From: Halarcobacter bivalviorum
GTDB taxonomy: Bacteria; Campylobacterota; Campylobacteria; Campylobacterales; Arcobacteraceae
Direction: 5' to 3'
Length of the DNA: 64,000 nucleotides
Assembly: GCF_003346815.1 (NCBI RefSeq)
Contig: NZ_CP031217.1
Span: 1,488,001-1,552,000, forward strand
Under the pieces are notes generated by a model. That model was not told where the DNA came from. It was given only the letters and a program-made list of their open reading frames with translations, and did no database searches. This document shows positions 20,487 through 28,946 of the stretch, piece after piece. The position numbers were made by a program, and so were the translations under genes. How positions within the stretch are numbered: the first letter of the stretch is position 1; each line of letters begins with the position of its first letter.

Positions 20487-22787
20487 TTAAAGATTTTTTG
20501 AAAGAAGGTCATTTATGACCGATTCTCGTTTAGTAGTTTCTATTCTTTTACAAGCACTTTTAAAAGCCTCTTCTTCTCCAACAATAAAACACATATCTTT
20601 TGCTCTTGTTATTGCTGTATATAAAAGCTTTGTATTGTGCATAATATAGTGAGAAAAACTCATAGGAATTAATGCATTTTCATACTCCATTCCTTGTGTT
20701 TTATGAATAGTTAAACAATATGCAAGGGATAACAAAGAACTTAACTCATCAAATTCATAAAAGACTACCATATCATCATTTGGATATAAAACGATACATT
20801 GGTTCTCTTCAAAATTAAGTTTTATAATCAAACCTAATTGACCATTAAAAACTCTTTTTTCTAAAAACTCTGTTGAATTAGTTTTATACATCTGCATTGT
20901 TTGAGCTTTCATATTCTCATTTTTTATATGAATAACTTTATCACTCATTTTATATTCATAAAGTTTGCTTTTATAAGCTTTCCCTTTTGTATGATTAAAA
21001 AGCGTTTGAAGTTGCATATTTAAATTTTCAACACCTAAAACTCCAGCTTTCATAGGAGTAATTACTTGAAAAAGTGTTAAAGCAGAAGAAATCTCTTTTT
21101 TCTTTATATATTCATAATATTTTCGTATATAATGACTAGAAATATTTAATATCATATTTAAAATTGATTCAGAGATTCTTGACCTTACATCAGAAAATTC
21201 ACTTTGAGAAGAGGAATTTTTAACCGCATAATAGTTATTAATTGAAACATCTATAAATTCAAAATCTTTATAATTGTTTTTATACTCTGGAACTTGTCCT
21301 TGTCTTATATCATTTGCAATAACTGCAATTGCTTGGTCTTCACTTTGTCTATAAATTTTTGTTAATTTACAAATTGGTGCTAACTCATATTTAATTGCAT
21401 CTGCTAAAATATTACCTGCACCAATTGCAGGAAGCTGTCCATCATCTCCCACAATTATGAAAATTGTATCATCAGAAATCTTTTTTATAAGATTATAAAA
21501 CATTACAGAGTTTACCATTGAAGCTTCATCAAGAAGAATTACTTTATGAGGGAAAAACTCTTTATCTTCATGTTTTACAAATAAAGATTGTATTGTGGAA
21601 CTATTGTAACCTGTAGTATCAGAAATTCTTTGACTTGCAATACCACTTAAAGCAATAGTAATAATATCATCATAAGAGACTATCTCTTCAAGAAGTTCTA
21701 ATACTGCCCTACTCGAAGTTGATTTTCCTGTTCCAGCATAACCTATTAAAAAAAGTGTTTTATGTCCATCATTTATAAGTTCTACTGCTTTTTTCTGCTC
21801 TTCACTTAATTCAAAACCTAAGGTTTTTTCTTTTCTTACTATATATTCATCAAAAGAGGCAATTATTTTTCTGTTTCTTTCATCTTTTCTTCTTTGAAAA
21901 AACTCTAAAATTCTTCTCTCTGCAAAATATAACATTGAGGGAGAGATTCTATGTTCATTTGTTTGAAATACTTCCTCTTCTACAAGCATATCAGAGATTA
22001 CTTTTTCATATAAAATTTCTTCATTTTTAAAATGTAAATTTTCATCTAAAAGTCTATACAAATGTGATTTATCAATAGAAGAGTTTCCATTATTGTCACA
22101 AAACTCTCTTAGAGTATAGTTAATACAAGCAGAAATTCTAAAATCTGATTTTGGGTCAATTCCTAAAGCTTTTGCAATCTCATCAGCTCTTTTAAAACCG
22201 ATACCTTTTATATGTATAAGAATATATGGATTATTTTTAATTTTCTCTATTAAGTTATCTACCTCAGAAAAATGAGAATAGATTTTATTTATTAAATTTG
22301 AAGTTACTCCAAACTTAGATAAAAACTTACCCAACTCTCTTAAGTGTTTAAATTTTTGCCAAGAAGCAACAATTTTTTCTAACTTTTTCTCTTTTATACC
22401 TTTAAATTGTAGAAGCTCTCCTGGTCTATCATTTAAAATTTCAACAAGTTCTTCTTCCTCATATTTCTCTAAAAGTTCATGGGCAAACTTTTTACCAACT
22501 CCTTTTACTATTTTTGTAAGAAAAAAGAACATTTCTGCCTCTTTTAGCTCCAAAATTTCAAATTCAAACTGTACTCCATATTTTTTATGAGTTGTCCAGT
22601 TTCCTTTTAATAAAACCTCTTCACCTACTATTTTTTCAATATCTGTATCAAAATAGTTTCCACAAATTTTTTGATTGTTTTCTAAAACAGCAATAATATA
22701 GTTTGTTTCGTCGTTTTTATATAAAACTTTTTTTAAAACTCCAGAGAGATTAAAAGTCTTATGTTCTTGATTTTCTGATTGAGACAA
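20487..22787 (-). CDS. RecD2-type ATP-dependent DNA helicase
   Basis: A superfamily 1B helicase of 766 residues. The N-terminal ~200 residues hold an OB-like segment and helix-hairpin-helix motifs (FFLTKIVKGVGKKFAHELL, ILIHIKGIGFKRADEIAKALGI). The motor has Walker A GYAGTGKSTSSRAV, Walker B KVILLDEASMVNS, GDDGQLPAIGAGN, and the C-terminal CLTIHKTQGMEYENALIPM. This arrangement is RecD2/TraA-like and independent of RecBC. It acts in DNA repair. A small hypothetical gene precedes it by 2 bases. Confidence 0.9.
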   Translation of the reverse strand: MSQSENQEHKTFNLSGVLKKVLYKNDETNYIIAVLENNQKICGNYFDTDIEKIVGEEVLLKGNWTTHKKYGVQFEFEILELKEAEMFFFLTKIVKGVGKKFAHELLEKYEEEELVEILNDRPGELLQFKGIKEKKLEKIVASWQKFKHLRELGKFLSKFGVTSNLINKIYSHFSEVDNLIEKIKNNPYILIHIKGIGFKRADEIAKALGIDPKSDFRISACINYTLREFCDNNGNSSIDKSHLYRLLDENLHFKNEEILYEKVISDMLVEEEVFQTNEHRISPSMLYFAERRILEFFQRRKDERNRKIIASFDEYIVRKEKTLGFELSEEQKKAVELINDGHKTLFLIGYAGTGKSTSSRAVLELLEEIVSYDDIITIALSGIASQRISDTTGYNSSTIQSLFVKHEDKEFFPHKVILLDEASMVNSVMFYNLIKKISDDTIFIIVGDDGQLPAIGAGNILADAIKYELAPICKLTKIYRQSEDQAIAVIANDIRQGQVPEYKNNYKDFEFIDVSINNYYAVKNSSSQSEFSDVRSRISESILNMILNISSHYIRKYYEYIKKKEISSALTLFQVITPMKAGVLGVENLNMQLQTLFNHTKGKAYKSKLYEYKMSDKVIHIKNENMKAQTMQMYKTNSTEFLEKRVFNGQLGLIIKLNFEENQCIVLYPNDDMVVFYEFDELSSLLSLAYCLTIHKTQGMEYENALIPMSFSHYIMHNTKLLYTAITRAKDMCFIVGEEEAFKSACKRIETTKRESVINDLLSKNL

Positions 22788-22789
22788 TC

Positions 22790-23146
22790 TTAATATCCAT
22801 CATCAAATTTAGAATTTTTGTGTTTATCTTTTTTATAAGTACTTCTTTTTTTCTCTTTTTGTAAAAGATTTGCTTCTTTTAAAAGAGTTGTTCTTACATT
22901 TTCAAAGTCTTCATCTGTAGTACTTTGTAAAGATTGTAGTGTTTTATTGATAAAAGCTATTAAGTTAGTAAGATATTGAGAATTTAAATCTACTGCTTTA
23001 ACCCTTTTTATATCTTCATAGTTTTTAAGAGTTCTCTCTTTAAAAAGATCTTTATCAAAATTCTCTAATTTTAGTAAAGAAACAGTTCTTGTAAAAAACT
23101 TTTCTAATACTCTAATATACCTAACTCTTAGTTGTTTTTCGTGCAT
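22790..23146 (-). CDS. Conserved hypothetical, helical basic protein
   Basis: I do not recognise this 118-residue protein. It is predicted mostly helical, with no signal peptide or membrane segment, and ends in a lysine-rich tail (KEKKRSTYKKDKHKNSKF). The stop is 2 bases before the RecD2-type helicase start and its own start is 19 bases after fliW, so it is in the same transcription unit. A nucleic-acid-related role is possible from the charge and neighbour only. Confidence 0.6.
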   Translation of the reverse strand: MHEKQLRVRYIRVLEKFFTRTVSLLKLENFDKDLFKERTLKNYEDIKRVKAVDLNSQYLTNLIAFINKTLQSLQSTTDEDFENVRTTLLKEANLLQKEKKRSTYKKDKHKNSKFDDGY

Positions 23147-23165
23147 AAATATTCAAGTCTTTATT

Positions 23166-23546
23166 TTAAAATTTTGGAAGTATATCATTTAAACTATCTA
23201 AGCCTAGCTCTTCTAAGTCTAAATGAATTTGACCCATTTTCATTGATTTATTATTCATTATTAATGGGGCAAAAATATTCATTGAAGAATCTGAAGTTGT
23301 AGTTTGTAGGACAAAGATATAAAAAATTGAGATATCTTCAATTCTTTCTATTTCTAATTTAGAAACAAAATCTTCTGGAAGTTCAAACTCTAAAGATTTT
23401 AAGGCACCAAAATTCATAAGCCTTATAGTCTCACCTGTTTCAACACCTTTTATCATAAAAAAGAAATCATCTAACTTTGATAATTCAAATTCTATTTCTT
23501 TCTCAAAGCCATCAATAGGAGTAACTACTTCAAATTTCATCTTCAA
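23166..23546 (-). CDS. fliW: Flagellar assembly factor FliW
   Basis: FliW binds flagellin and the translational regulator CsrA, linking flagellin translation to filament export. The 126-residue product shows the family pattern: FEVVTPIDGFEKEIEFELSKLDDFFFMIKG at the start, then LPEDFVSKLEIERIEDISIFYIFVLQ, and NIFAPLIMNNKSMKMGQIHLD near the end. The length is slightly below the usual 130-150. It is transcribed away from the fliK-like gene, across a 78-base divergent region. Confidence 0.88.
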   Translation of the reverse strand: MKMKFEVVTPIDGFEKEIEFELSKLDDFFFMIKGVETGETIRLMNFGALKSLEFELPEDFVSKLEIERIEDISIFYIFVLQTTTSDSSMNIFAPLIMNNKSMKMGQIHLDLEELGLDSLNDILPKF

Positions 23547-23609
23547 CCTTTATTAATCAAATTGATTGTACAAAAATAAATATTTGAAGTCAATATATAT
23601 AATAATTTA

Positions 23610-23618
23610 TGATATACT
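23610..23618 (+). promoter_or_regulatory. Extended -10 promoter touching the fliK-like start codon
   Basis: TGA-TATACT ends 6 bases before the ATG at 23625, so the first transcribed base should be at or next to the ATG. No Shine-Dalgarno is present in the last 20 bases. A FliA-type -10 (GATAT) is another way to read part of the same sequence. Confidence 0.5.
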
Positions 23619-23624
23619 TAAATC

Positions 23625-25565
23625 ATGTTAGTTTCAAATAATAATCTACTAAAAATTCTTTTACCAAGTAATAATAAGGTTTTAAATGATGCTTTAAAAC
23701 AAGCAGATGTTAAAACTCTTTCAAATATAAAAAATGGTGAAGTTACAGTAGAAGATATTTTAAAAAACTTATTCAATCAAGCTAAAGTTGGAGCAAAAAC
23801 CAACTCTTCTATTGAAACTTTATTAAAAAACTCAACTGTTTTTAAAGACTTAGGTAGTTTTACTAAAAATGTAGAGAGTTTATTAAAAAATCCAACAAAT
23901 AACGAAACTATACAAAAATTTAAACCTTTATTGGAAAATTTTCTAAAAAATTTAACAAATCTTGATGAAAAGAGTTTAAAAAGTTCATTAGATAAGTCTG
24001 GTATCTTTTTAGAATCAAAAATGTTAGCAGCAGCGGAATCAAAAACTTCTTTGCCTAAAAATCTTGAAAACCTATTAAATCAAATAAAAACTATTTTAAA
24101 AGATATTGAATTACCACAAGCAAAAAATATTTCCCAATTAATCGATAAAATCTTGTCTCAAAATAAAAAAGGACAAGAAGCTAATCTTAGTGAAAATGTA
24201 AAAGATTTAAAAAACTTAACTCAACAATTAGATAGTATAGGAAAATCTTTACAAAATAAGCAGACAGCTACTTTAGAGCAATTAACAAGTAGTTTAAAAA
24301 ATATTTCAAATCAAATTCAATTAACTCAATCAAAAATAGATAATAGTTCTGTTAATCAAATTGAAACATTAATTCATAATAAAACAGAAAATCTAGCTAA
24401 AACAAAAGAACTTTTACTTAATTTAAAAAGTGAAATTCTACAAAACAATAATATTCCAAATAAACAAGCTTTATTAACTCAAATAGATAATTTACTTCAA
24501 AGTAAAGAGTTTACAGCTAAAACAACTAGTACTCTAAATAATAATATTTTACCCCAAGATAAACAGCTTAGTGAAATAGTAAGTAATTTAAAAAATGTAC
24601 TTTCTTCTTTACAAAATAGGCAAATTGTTTCAGTAGAAAGAATAGAAAATATTTTACAAACTCTATCTTCTCAAATACAAACAAATCAAATAAAAAGTGA
24701 AGCTCAAGGCCAAATAAAAGATCTTCTTTTAAATTTAAAAAATGAAATTTTATTGGATAAAAATATTCCAAATAAACAAACAGTTTTAACTCAGCTTGAT
24801 AACTTATTACAAAACAAAAATTTAGACAGTAGCTCTTTAAAACCTTTAATAAACAATTTAAGTTCAAATCTTGATAGTTTAATTAAAAATTTAAAAACTA
24901 CAATAGAGCAAATGAATCTAGGAAATACAAATCAAAATAGTTTTGAAAAAATAAATAAAACTCTTGTGAAATTAGAACAGACAATAGAAAACTTTGCCCA
25001 ACATTTACTAAAAAATGAAAAGCCTCAAAATAGTAGTACAACTCTACAAAATGATATGAAAACTCTATTATTAAAAATGCAAGAAGAATTAGTTAATAAT
25101 CCGGATTCAAAAGTAGCAGAGAACTCTAAACAAATTGATAAGATTCTTACACAAATCGAGTATCATCAACTCTTATCTTTAGTTTCAAATAGCAATAATG
25201 TCTATATTCCTTTTATTTGGGATATTTTAGAAGATGGTTCTATCTCTATGAGAGAAGGAAAAGATGAAAAATTTTATTGTGAGATAAATCTAAATCTAAA
25301 AGAGTTTGGAGAGACTAGATTATTATTAGGTCTTTATGATAAAAATAAGTTAGACTTAACTGTTTATGCCTCAAAAGAGCATTTTAAAAAAGCTATTCAA
25401 GAAAATATTTATAAATTAAAAAGAGCTTTAAACTCTGTTGAGTTAATTCCTATAAACATTCATATTCTAAATTTTGAAAATGAGAAAAAAGAGGAGATTA
25501 AAAAAACAGATATTTATACTCAAAACAGTGATAATATTGGTTTTGGAATCGATATAAAGGTATAA
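23625..25565 (+). CDS. fliK: FliK-like flagellar hook-length control protein
   Basis: FliK is a secreted ruler that measures the hook and switches FlhB specificity. The 646-residue product has a long Asn/Gln/Lys/Leu-rich helical N-terminal part and a compact C-terminal domain from about residue 515 (YIPFIWDILEDGSISMREG..., FGETRLLLGLYDKNKLDLTVYA) resembling the Flg_hook fold. Residues about 260-300 and 365-405 are near repeats. An FlhB-like gene follows after 1 base, consistent with a FliK/FlhB pair. Assignment rests on pattern and neighbours, because FliK sequences diverge fast. Confidence 0.75.
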   Translation: MLVSNNNLLKILLPSNNKVLNDALKQADVKTLSNIKNGEVTVEDILKNLFNQAKVGAKTNSSIETLLKNSTVFKDLGSFTKNVESLLKNPTNNETIQKFKPLLENFLKNLTNLDEKSLKSSLDKSGIFLESKMLAAAESKTSLPKNLENLLNQIKTILKDIELPQAKNISQLIDKILSQNKKGQEANLSENVKDLKNLTQQLDSIGKSLQNKQTATLEQLTSSLKNISNQIQLTQSKIDNSSVNQIETLIHNKTENLAKTKELLLNLKSEILQNNNIPNKQALLTQIDNLLQSKEFTAKTTSTLNNNILPQDKQLSEIVSNLKNVLSSLQNRQIVSVERIENILQTLSSQIQTNQIKSEAQGQIKDLLLNLKNEILLDKNIPNKQTVLTQLDNLLQNKNLDSSSLKPLINNLSSNLDSLIKNLKTTIEQMNLGNTNQNSFEKINKTLVKLEQTIENFAQHLLKNEKPQNSSTTLQNDMKTLLLKMQEELVNNPDSKVAENSKQIDKILTQIEYHQLLSLVSNSNNVYIPFIWDILEDGSISMREGKDEKFYCEINLNLKEFGETRLLLGLYDKNKLDLTVYASKEHFKKAIQENIYKLKRALNSVELIPINIHILNFENEKKEEIKKTDIYTQNSDNIGFGIDIKV

Positions 25566-25566
25566 A

Positions 25567-25872
25567 ATGCAAGAAAGAGAGATAAAAAAAGCAGTTGCCT
25601 TAGATTATGAAATGGAGATTGATAATGCTCCTAAAATTGTAGCAAAAGGAAAAGGAGAAATTGCTAACAATATTATAAAAATTGCTCAAGATAATGATAT
25701 TCCCATAAAAAAAGATGAGGACTTAGTAGAACTTCTTTCTGCAATTGATATAGATAAAGAGATTCCCCCTAGTATGTATAAAGCTGTTTCAGAAATTTTT
25801 GCTTTTATCTATGATTTAACTACCCTTGAAAGAAAAAAAAGAGAACAAGAAAAAGTAAATGATACAATTTGA
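25567..25872 (+). CDS. Stand-alone FlhB C-terminal-domain homologue (FlhX type)
   Basis: The 101-residue protein matches the cytoplasmic domain of FlhB after its autocleavage site: VALDYEMEIDNAPKIVAKGKGEIANNIIKIAQDNDIPI and IPPSMYKAVSEIFAFIYDL. The NPTH cleavage motif and membrane helices are missing, so it mimics the cleaved C-terminal fragment. Similar FlhX proteins are known in Helicobacter. It probably takes part in export-gate switching together with the fliK-like product encoded just upstream. Confidence 0.88.
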   Translation: MQEREIKKAVALDYEMEIDNAPKIVAKGKGEIANNIIKIAQDNDIPIKKDEDLVELLSAIDIDKEIPPSMYKAVSEIFAFIYDLTTLERKKREQEKVNDTI

Positions 25873-25895
25873 TATTTATGTAAGTATAGTTTTAA

Positions 25896-25901
25896 TATAA
25901 T
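25896..25901 (+). promoter_or_regulatory. -10 box upstream of the MreD-like/PBP2 genes
   Basis: TATAAT at 25896-25901 gives a predicted start near 25908. The gap then holds a possible 9-codon frame (25911-25940) that overlaps the start of the MreD-like gene. Confidence 0.55.
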
Positions 25902-25929
25902 CCCTAAAAAATGAAGAACTGTATGACTG

Positions 25930-26370
25930 ATGAAAATTAATAATTTAGACAACCCTTTTTATATCTTTCTATTTTGTATTTTTGCACTAATTATTAATAC
26001 AATCTCATCAATCTATTTTTTCCCTATTATGCTTCTTGGTATACTTTTTATAGCTTTTTATATTTGTATGGAAAAAAACTATAACTACACCCTCTTTTTC
26101 TTAGGTTTCACTATTTTAATTATTGAGATAAATAGTGGTTTCAAACCCTTTTCAATTATTTTATTATCATTTTTTATTTATGCTTTCATTATTCCTTATG
26201 TAAGCAGAGTTTTATCTGTTGATGGAATAAATTTATATGTTTATCTTGTAATTTTTTATTGTGGTTTACTTCTATTGTGGCTTTTAAACAATGATATAAG
26301 TTTTCAACTAAATTTCTTTTTATTGATTAATTTAGTACTTGATTTAATAATATTTGGGATATTCATTTGA
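25930..26370 (+). CDS. MreD-like rod-shape membrane protein
   Basis: A 146-residue integral membrane protein with about five hydrophobic helices and few charged residues. MreD proteins have this size and topology and sit in the elongasome with MreC and PBP2. The sequence itself is too generic to prove identity; the key evidence is the next gene, a PBP2 that overlaps it by 4 bases (ATGA-like junction around 26367). The ribosome site before 26930-type positions is weak, and the ATG at 25930 is chosen because no better start precedes the first helix. Confidence 0.6.
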   Translation: MKINNLDNPFYIFLFCIFALIINTISSIYFFPIMLLGILFIAFYICMEKNYNYTLFFLGFTILIIEINSGFKPFSIILLSFFIYAFIIPYVSRVLSVDGINLYVYLVIFYCGLLLLWLLNNDISFQLNFFLLINLVLDLIIFGIFI

Positions 26371-28148
26371 TTAGATTAAAATTAATATTTATTTTTATTT
26401 TACTTGTAATAATTACTCTATTAGCAAGGGTATATTTTCTAAGTATTAAATCAAATACTTATTATGAAGAGTTGTCAAAAAGAAATTATATTAAAAAAGT
26501 TTATGATGTTCCAAATAGAGGAATAATCAAAGATAGAAATGGAAAAGCACTAGCAATGAATAAGTTAGGATTTTCTATTAATCTAAGACCTCATTTAAGA
26601 TCATATAAAAATAAAAAGAAATTAGATAAGCTAATTACACTAATAAATAAACATTTTCCTGAGTATGATAAAGAATTCCTTTATAAAGAGTATAAAAAAT
26701 CTGATTCTCCTTATAAACATGATTTCGTACAAGTAGTTGATTATATCCCTTATGACAAGTTCTTTAAAAAATACACACTTTTTAATTCTTTAGATGATAT
26801 TCAAATCAAATCTGAGGTAAAAAGGGTTTATCCTTATGAAGAGAATGCTTCACATATAATTGGTTATGTAGGAAAAGCTTCTAAACTTGATATAGAAAGA
26901 AATCCTTTTTCAAAGCATAGTGGAATAATAGGTAAAATTGGTCTTGAAAAATATTATAATAATAAATTACAAGGTGAATTAGGTTTTAAAAATATTAAAG
27001 TAAATGCTTTAAATAAAGAGCTAGAAGTACTTGAAGAGAAAAAACCTTCAAGTGATAATGACTTAACAATCTCAATTGATATTGAACTACAAAAATATAT
27101 TCAAGATAATTTTCCAGGAAAAGGTGGAGCTGTTATAGTTATGGATGCACAAACAGGAGAGTTATTAACAGCTGGTTCTTTCCCAGAGTTTGATAATAAT
27201 ATCTTTGTTGATGGTATTTCTACTGATGAGTGGGATAAAATGAGAAATGATTTTAACCACCCTTTTACAAATAAACTTATTAATGGAAAATATCCTCCTG
27301 GTTCTGTAATTAAAATGGGGGTTGCTTTAGCATTTTTAGAAAATGGTATTAAGCCTAGTTATACTGTATTTGATACAGGAGCTATTACTTTAGGAAAAAG
27401 AAACTTTAGATGTTGGAAAACTACTGGTCATGGAAAAGTTGGCTTTATAAAAGCTATTAGAGAGAGTTGTGATGACTTTTTTTATAAAGGTAGTTTAAAA
27501 ATTGGAATAAACAATATTTCAGAAACCTTAGCAAAATATGGTATAGGTGTAAAAACTGGTATTGATTTAGATAATGAACACTATGGAACAAATCCAAATA
27601 AAGAGTGGAAACAAAAAAGACATAATCTTCCTTGGTATGTAGGAGAAACCGTTATTACTTCAATTGGACAAGGAGAGATGTTAACTACACCTATGCAGAT
27701 TGCTAGATATACAGCCTTTTTAGCTAGTGGAAAACTTCCTACTCCACATTTTGCAAAAGATAGTTATGTAGAACCAGTTGAAATTCCCTATGATAAAAAA
27801 CATTTAGAACTTATAAGAAAAGGTATGTATGAAGTAAATAACCACAAAAATGGTACTTTATATAGATATTCAAGAAATAGTATTGTAACTATGGCTGGTA
27901 AAACAGGAACTGCACAAGTTGTTGCTATCCCTCAATCAGAAAAGAAAAGAATGAAAGAGAGTGAACTAGAGTATTATCATAGATCTCATGCTTGGATTAC
28001 AGCTTATGGACCATATAAAGCAGATAAAAAATATGTTGTTACTGTTATTGTTGAGCATGGTGGACATGGTGGAAGTGCGGCAGGTCTTTTAGTTAAAAAT
28101 ATTTATAAAAAACTTTATGAGTTTGGTTATATAAAAGACCCGAACTAA
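26367..28148 (+). CDS. mrdA: Penicillin-binding protein 2 (elongasome transpeptidase)
   Basis: A class B PBP that cross-links peptidoglycan during side-wall growth. The 593-residue product has an N-terminal membrane helix (residues 3-25), a pedestal domain (VPNRGIIKDRNGKALAMN), and a transpeptidase domain. The SxxK serine lies in YPPGSVIKMGVAL, the second motif in RESCDDFFYKGS, and the third in MAGKTGTAQVVAI. It starts with TTG overlapping the MreD-like gene by 4 bases. Confidence 0.95.
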   Translation: MIRLKLIFIFILLVIITLLARVYFLSIKSNTYYEELSKRNYIKKVYDVPNRGIIKDRNGKALAMNKLGFSINLRPHLRSYKNKKKLDKLITLINKHFPEYDKEFLYKEYKKSDSPYKHDFVQVVDYIPYDKFFKKYTLFNSLDDIQIKSEVKRVYPYEENASHIIGYVGKASKLDIERNPFSKHSGIIGKIGLEKYYNNKLQGELGFKNIKVNALNKELEVLEEKKPSSDNDLTISIDIELQKYIQDNFPGKGGAVIVMDAQTGELLTAGSFPEFDNNIFVDGISTDEWDKMRNDFNHPFTNKLINGKYPPGSVIKMGVALAFLENGIKPSYTVFDTGAITLGKRNFRCWKTTGHGKVGFIKAIRESCDDFFYKGSLKIGINNISETLAKYGIGVKTGIDLDNEHYGTNPNKEWKQKRHNLPWYVGETVITSIGQGEMLTTPMQIARYTAFLASGKLPTPHFAKDSYVEPVEIPYDKKHLELIRKGMYEVNNHKNGTLYRYSRNSIVTMAGKTGTAQVVAIPQSEKKRMKESELEYYHRSHAWITAYGPYKADKKYVVTVIVEHGGHGGSAAGLLVKNIYKKLYEFGYIKDPN

Positions 28149-28210
28149 CACTTTTGAGATTTAATAACTTTTTAGATATAGTAATTTCTTATTTTACTTG
28201 AGGACGATAT

Positions 28211-28942
28211 TTGAAACTAATCATTAGTTTATTCATTTTTTCTATTTCACTTTTTGCTCAAGAAGCAACTCCCCCTGTGATAAACCTATCTATTGCAGCA
28301 CTTGAAGAACCAGCACAATTTGTAAAAACAATTAATATTGCAATTATTTTAACGCTACTTGTTCTAGCTCCAACTCTTATTTTAATGGTTACTAGTTTTA
28401 CAAGGCTTATTATTGTATTTTCATTACTTAGACAAGCACTTGGATTACAGCAAACACCACCAAATCAAATTATTATCTCATTATCACTTATTTTAACTAT
28501 TTTTATTATGGAACCTTATTTTAAAAAATCTTGGGATGATGCTATAAAACCATATATGGATGAAAAAATTGGTTATGAAGTAGCTTTTGAAAAAGGGGTT
28601 AAACCCTTTAAAGAGTTTATGATTAAAAATACTAGAGAGAAAGATTTAGCACTATTTTATAGAATAAAAAAAGAAGAAAATCCTAAGAATATTGATGATG
28701 TACCTTTAACACTTCTAATGCCTGCATTTATTGTAAGTGAACTTAAAACTGCATTTGAAATTGGTTTCTTAATTTTCTTACCATTTTTAGTAATTGATAT
28801 TATTGTAGCTTCTATTTTAATGTCTTTAGGGATGATGATGCTTCCACCAGTAATGATCTCCTTACCTATAAAAATTATCTTCTTTATTGTAATTGATGGA
28901 TGGTCATTAATTATTGGAAATCTAGCCCAATCCTTTAAATGA
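28211..28942 (+). CDS. fliP: Flagellar export gate protein FliP
   Basis: FliP forms the core of the flagellar type III export gate with FliQ and FliR. The 243-residue product has a cleavable-type signal sequence (LIISLFIFSISLFAQE), then four membrane helices. The conserved TSFTRLIIVFSLLRQALGLQQTPPNQ and the C-terminal ASILMSLGMMMLPPVMISLPIKIIFFI are diagnostic. It starts with TTG, six bases after GAGGA. It converges with a histidine kinase gene, with a 4-base gap and no obvious hairpin. Confidence 0.97.
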   Translation: MKLIISLFIFSISLFAQEATPPVINLSIAALEEPAQFVKTINIAIILTLLVLAPTLILMVTSFTRLIIVFSLLRQALGLQQTPPNQIIISLSLILTIFIMEPYFKKSWDDAIKPYMDEKIGYEVAFEKGVKPFKEFMIKNTREKDLALFYRIKKEENPKNIDDVPLTLLMPAFIVSELKTAFEIGFLIFLPFLVIDIIVASILMSLGMMMLPPVMISLPIKIIFFIVIDGWSLIIGNLAQSFK

Positions 28943-28946
28943 TAAA

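Noticed and set aside
24568-24867. 99-codon minus-strand frame opposite the fliK-like gene
   Set aside because: Low-complexity Leu/Phe/Tyr composition, as expected from the complement of an Asn/Lys-rich gene.
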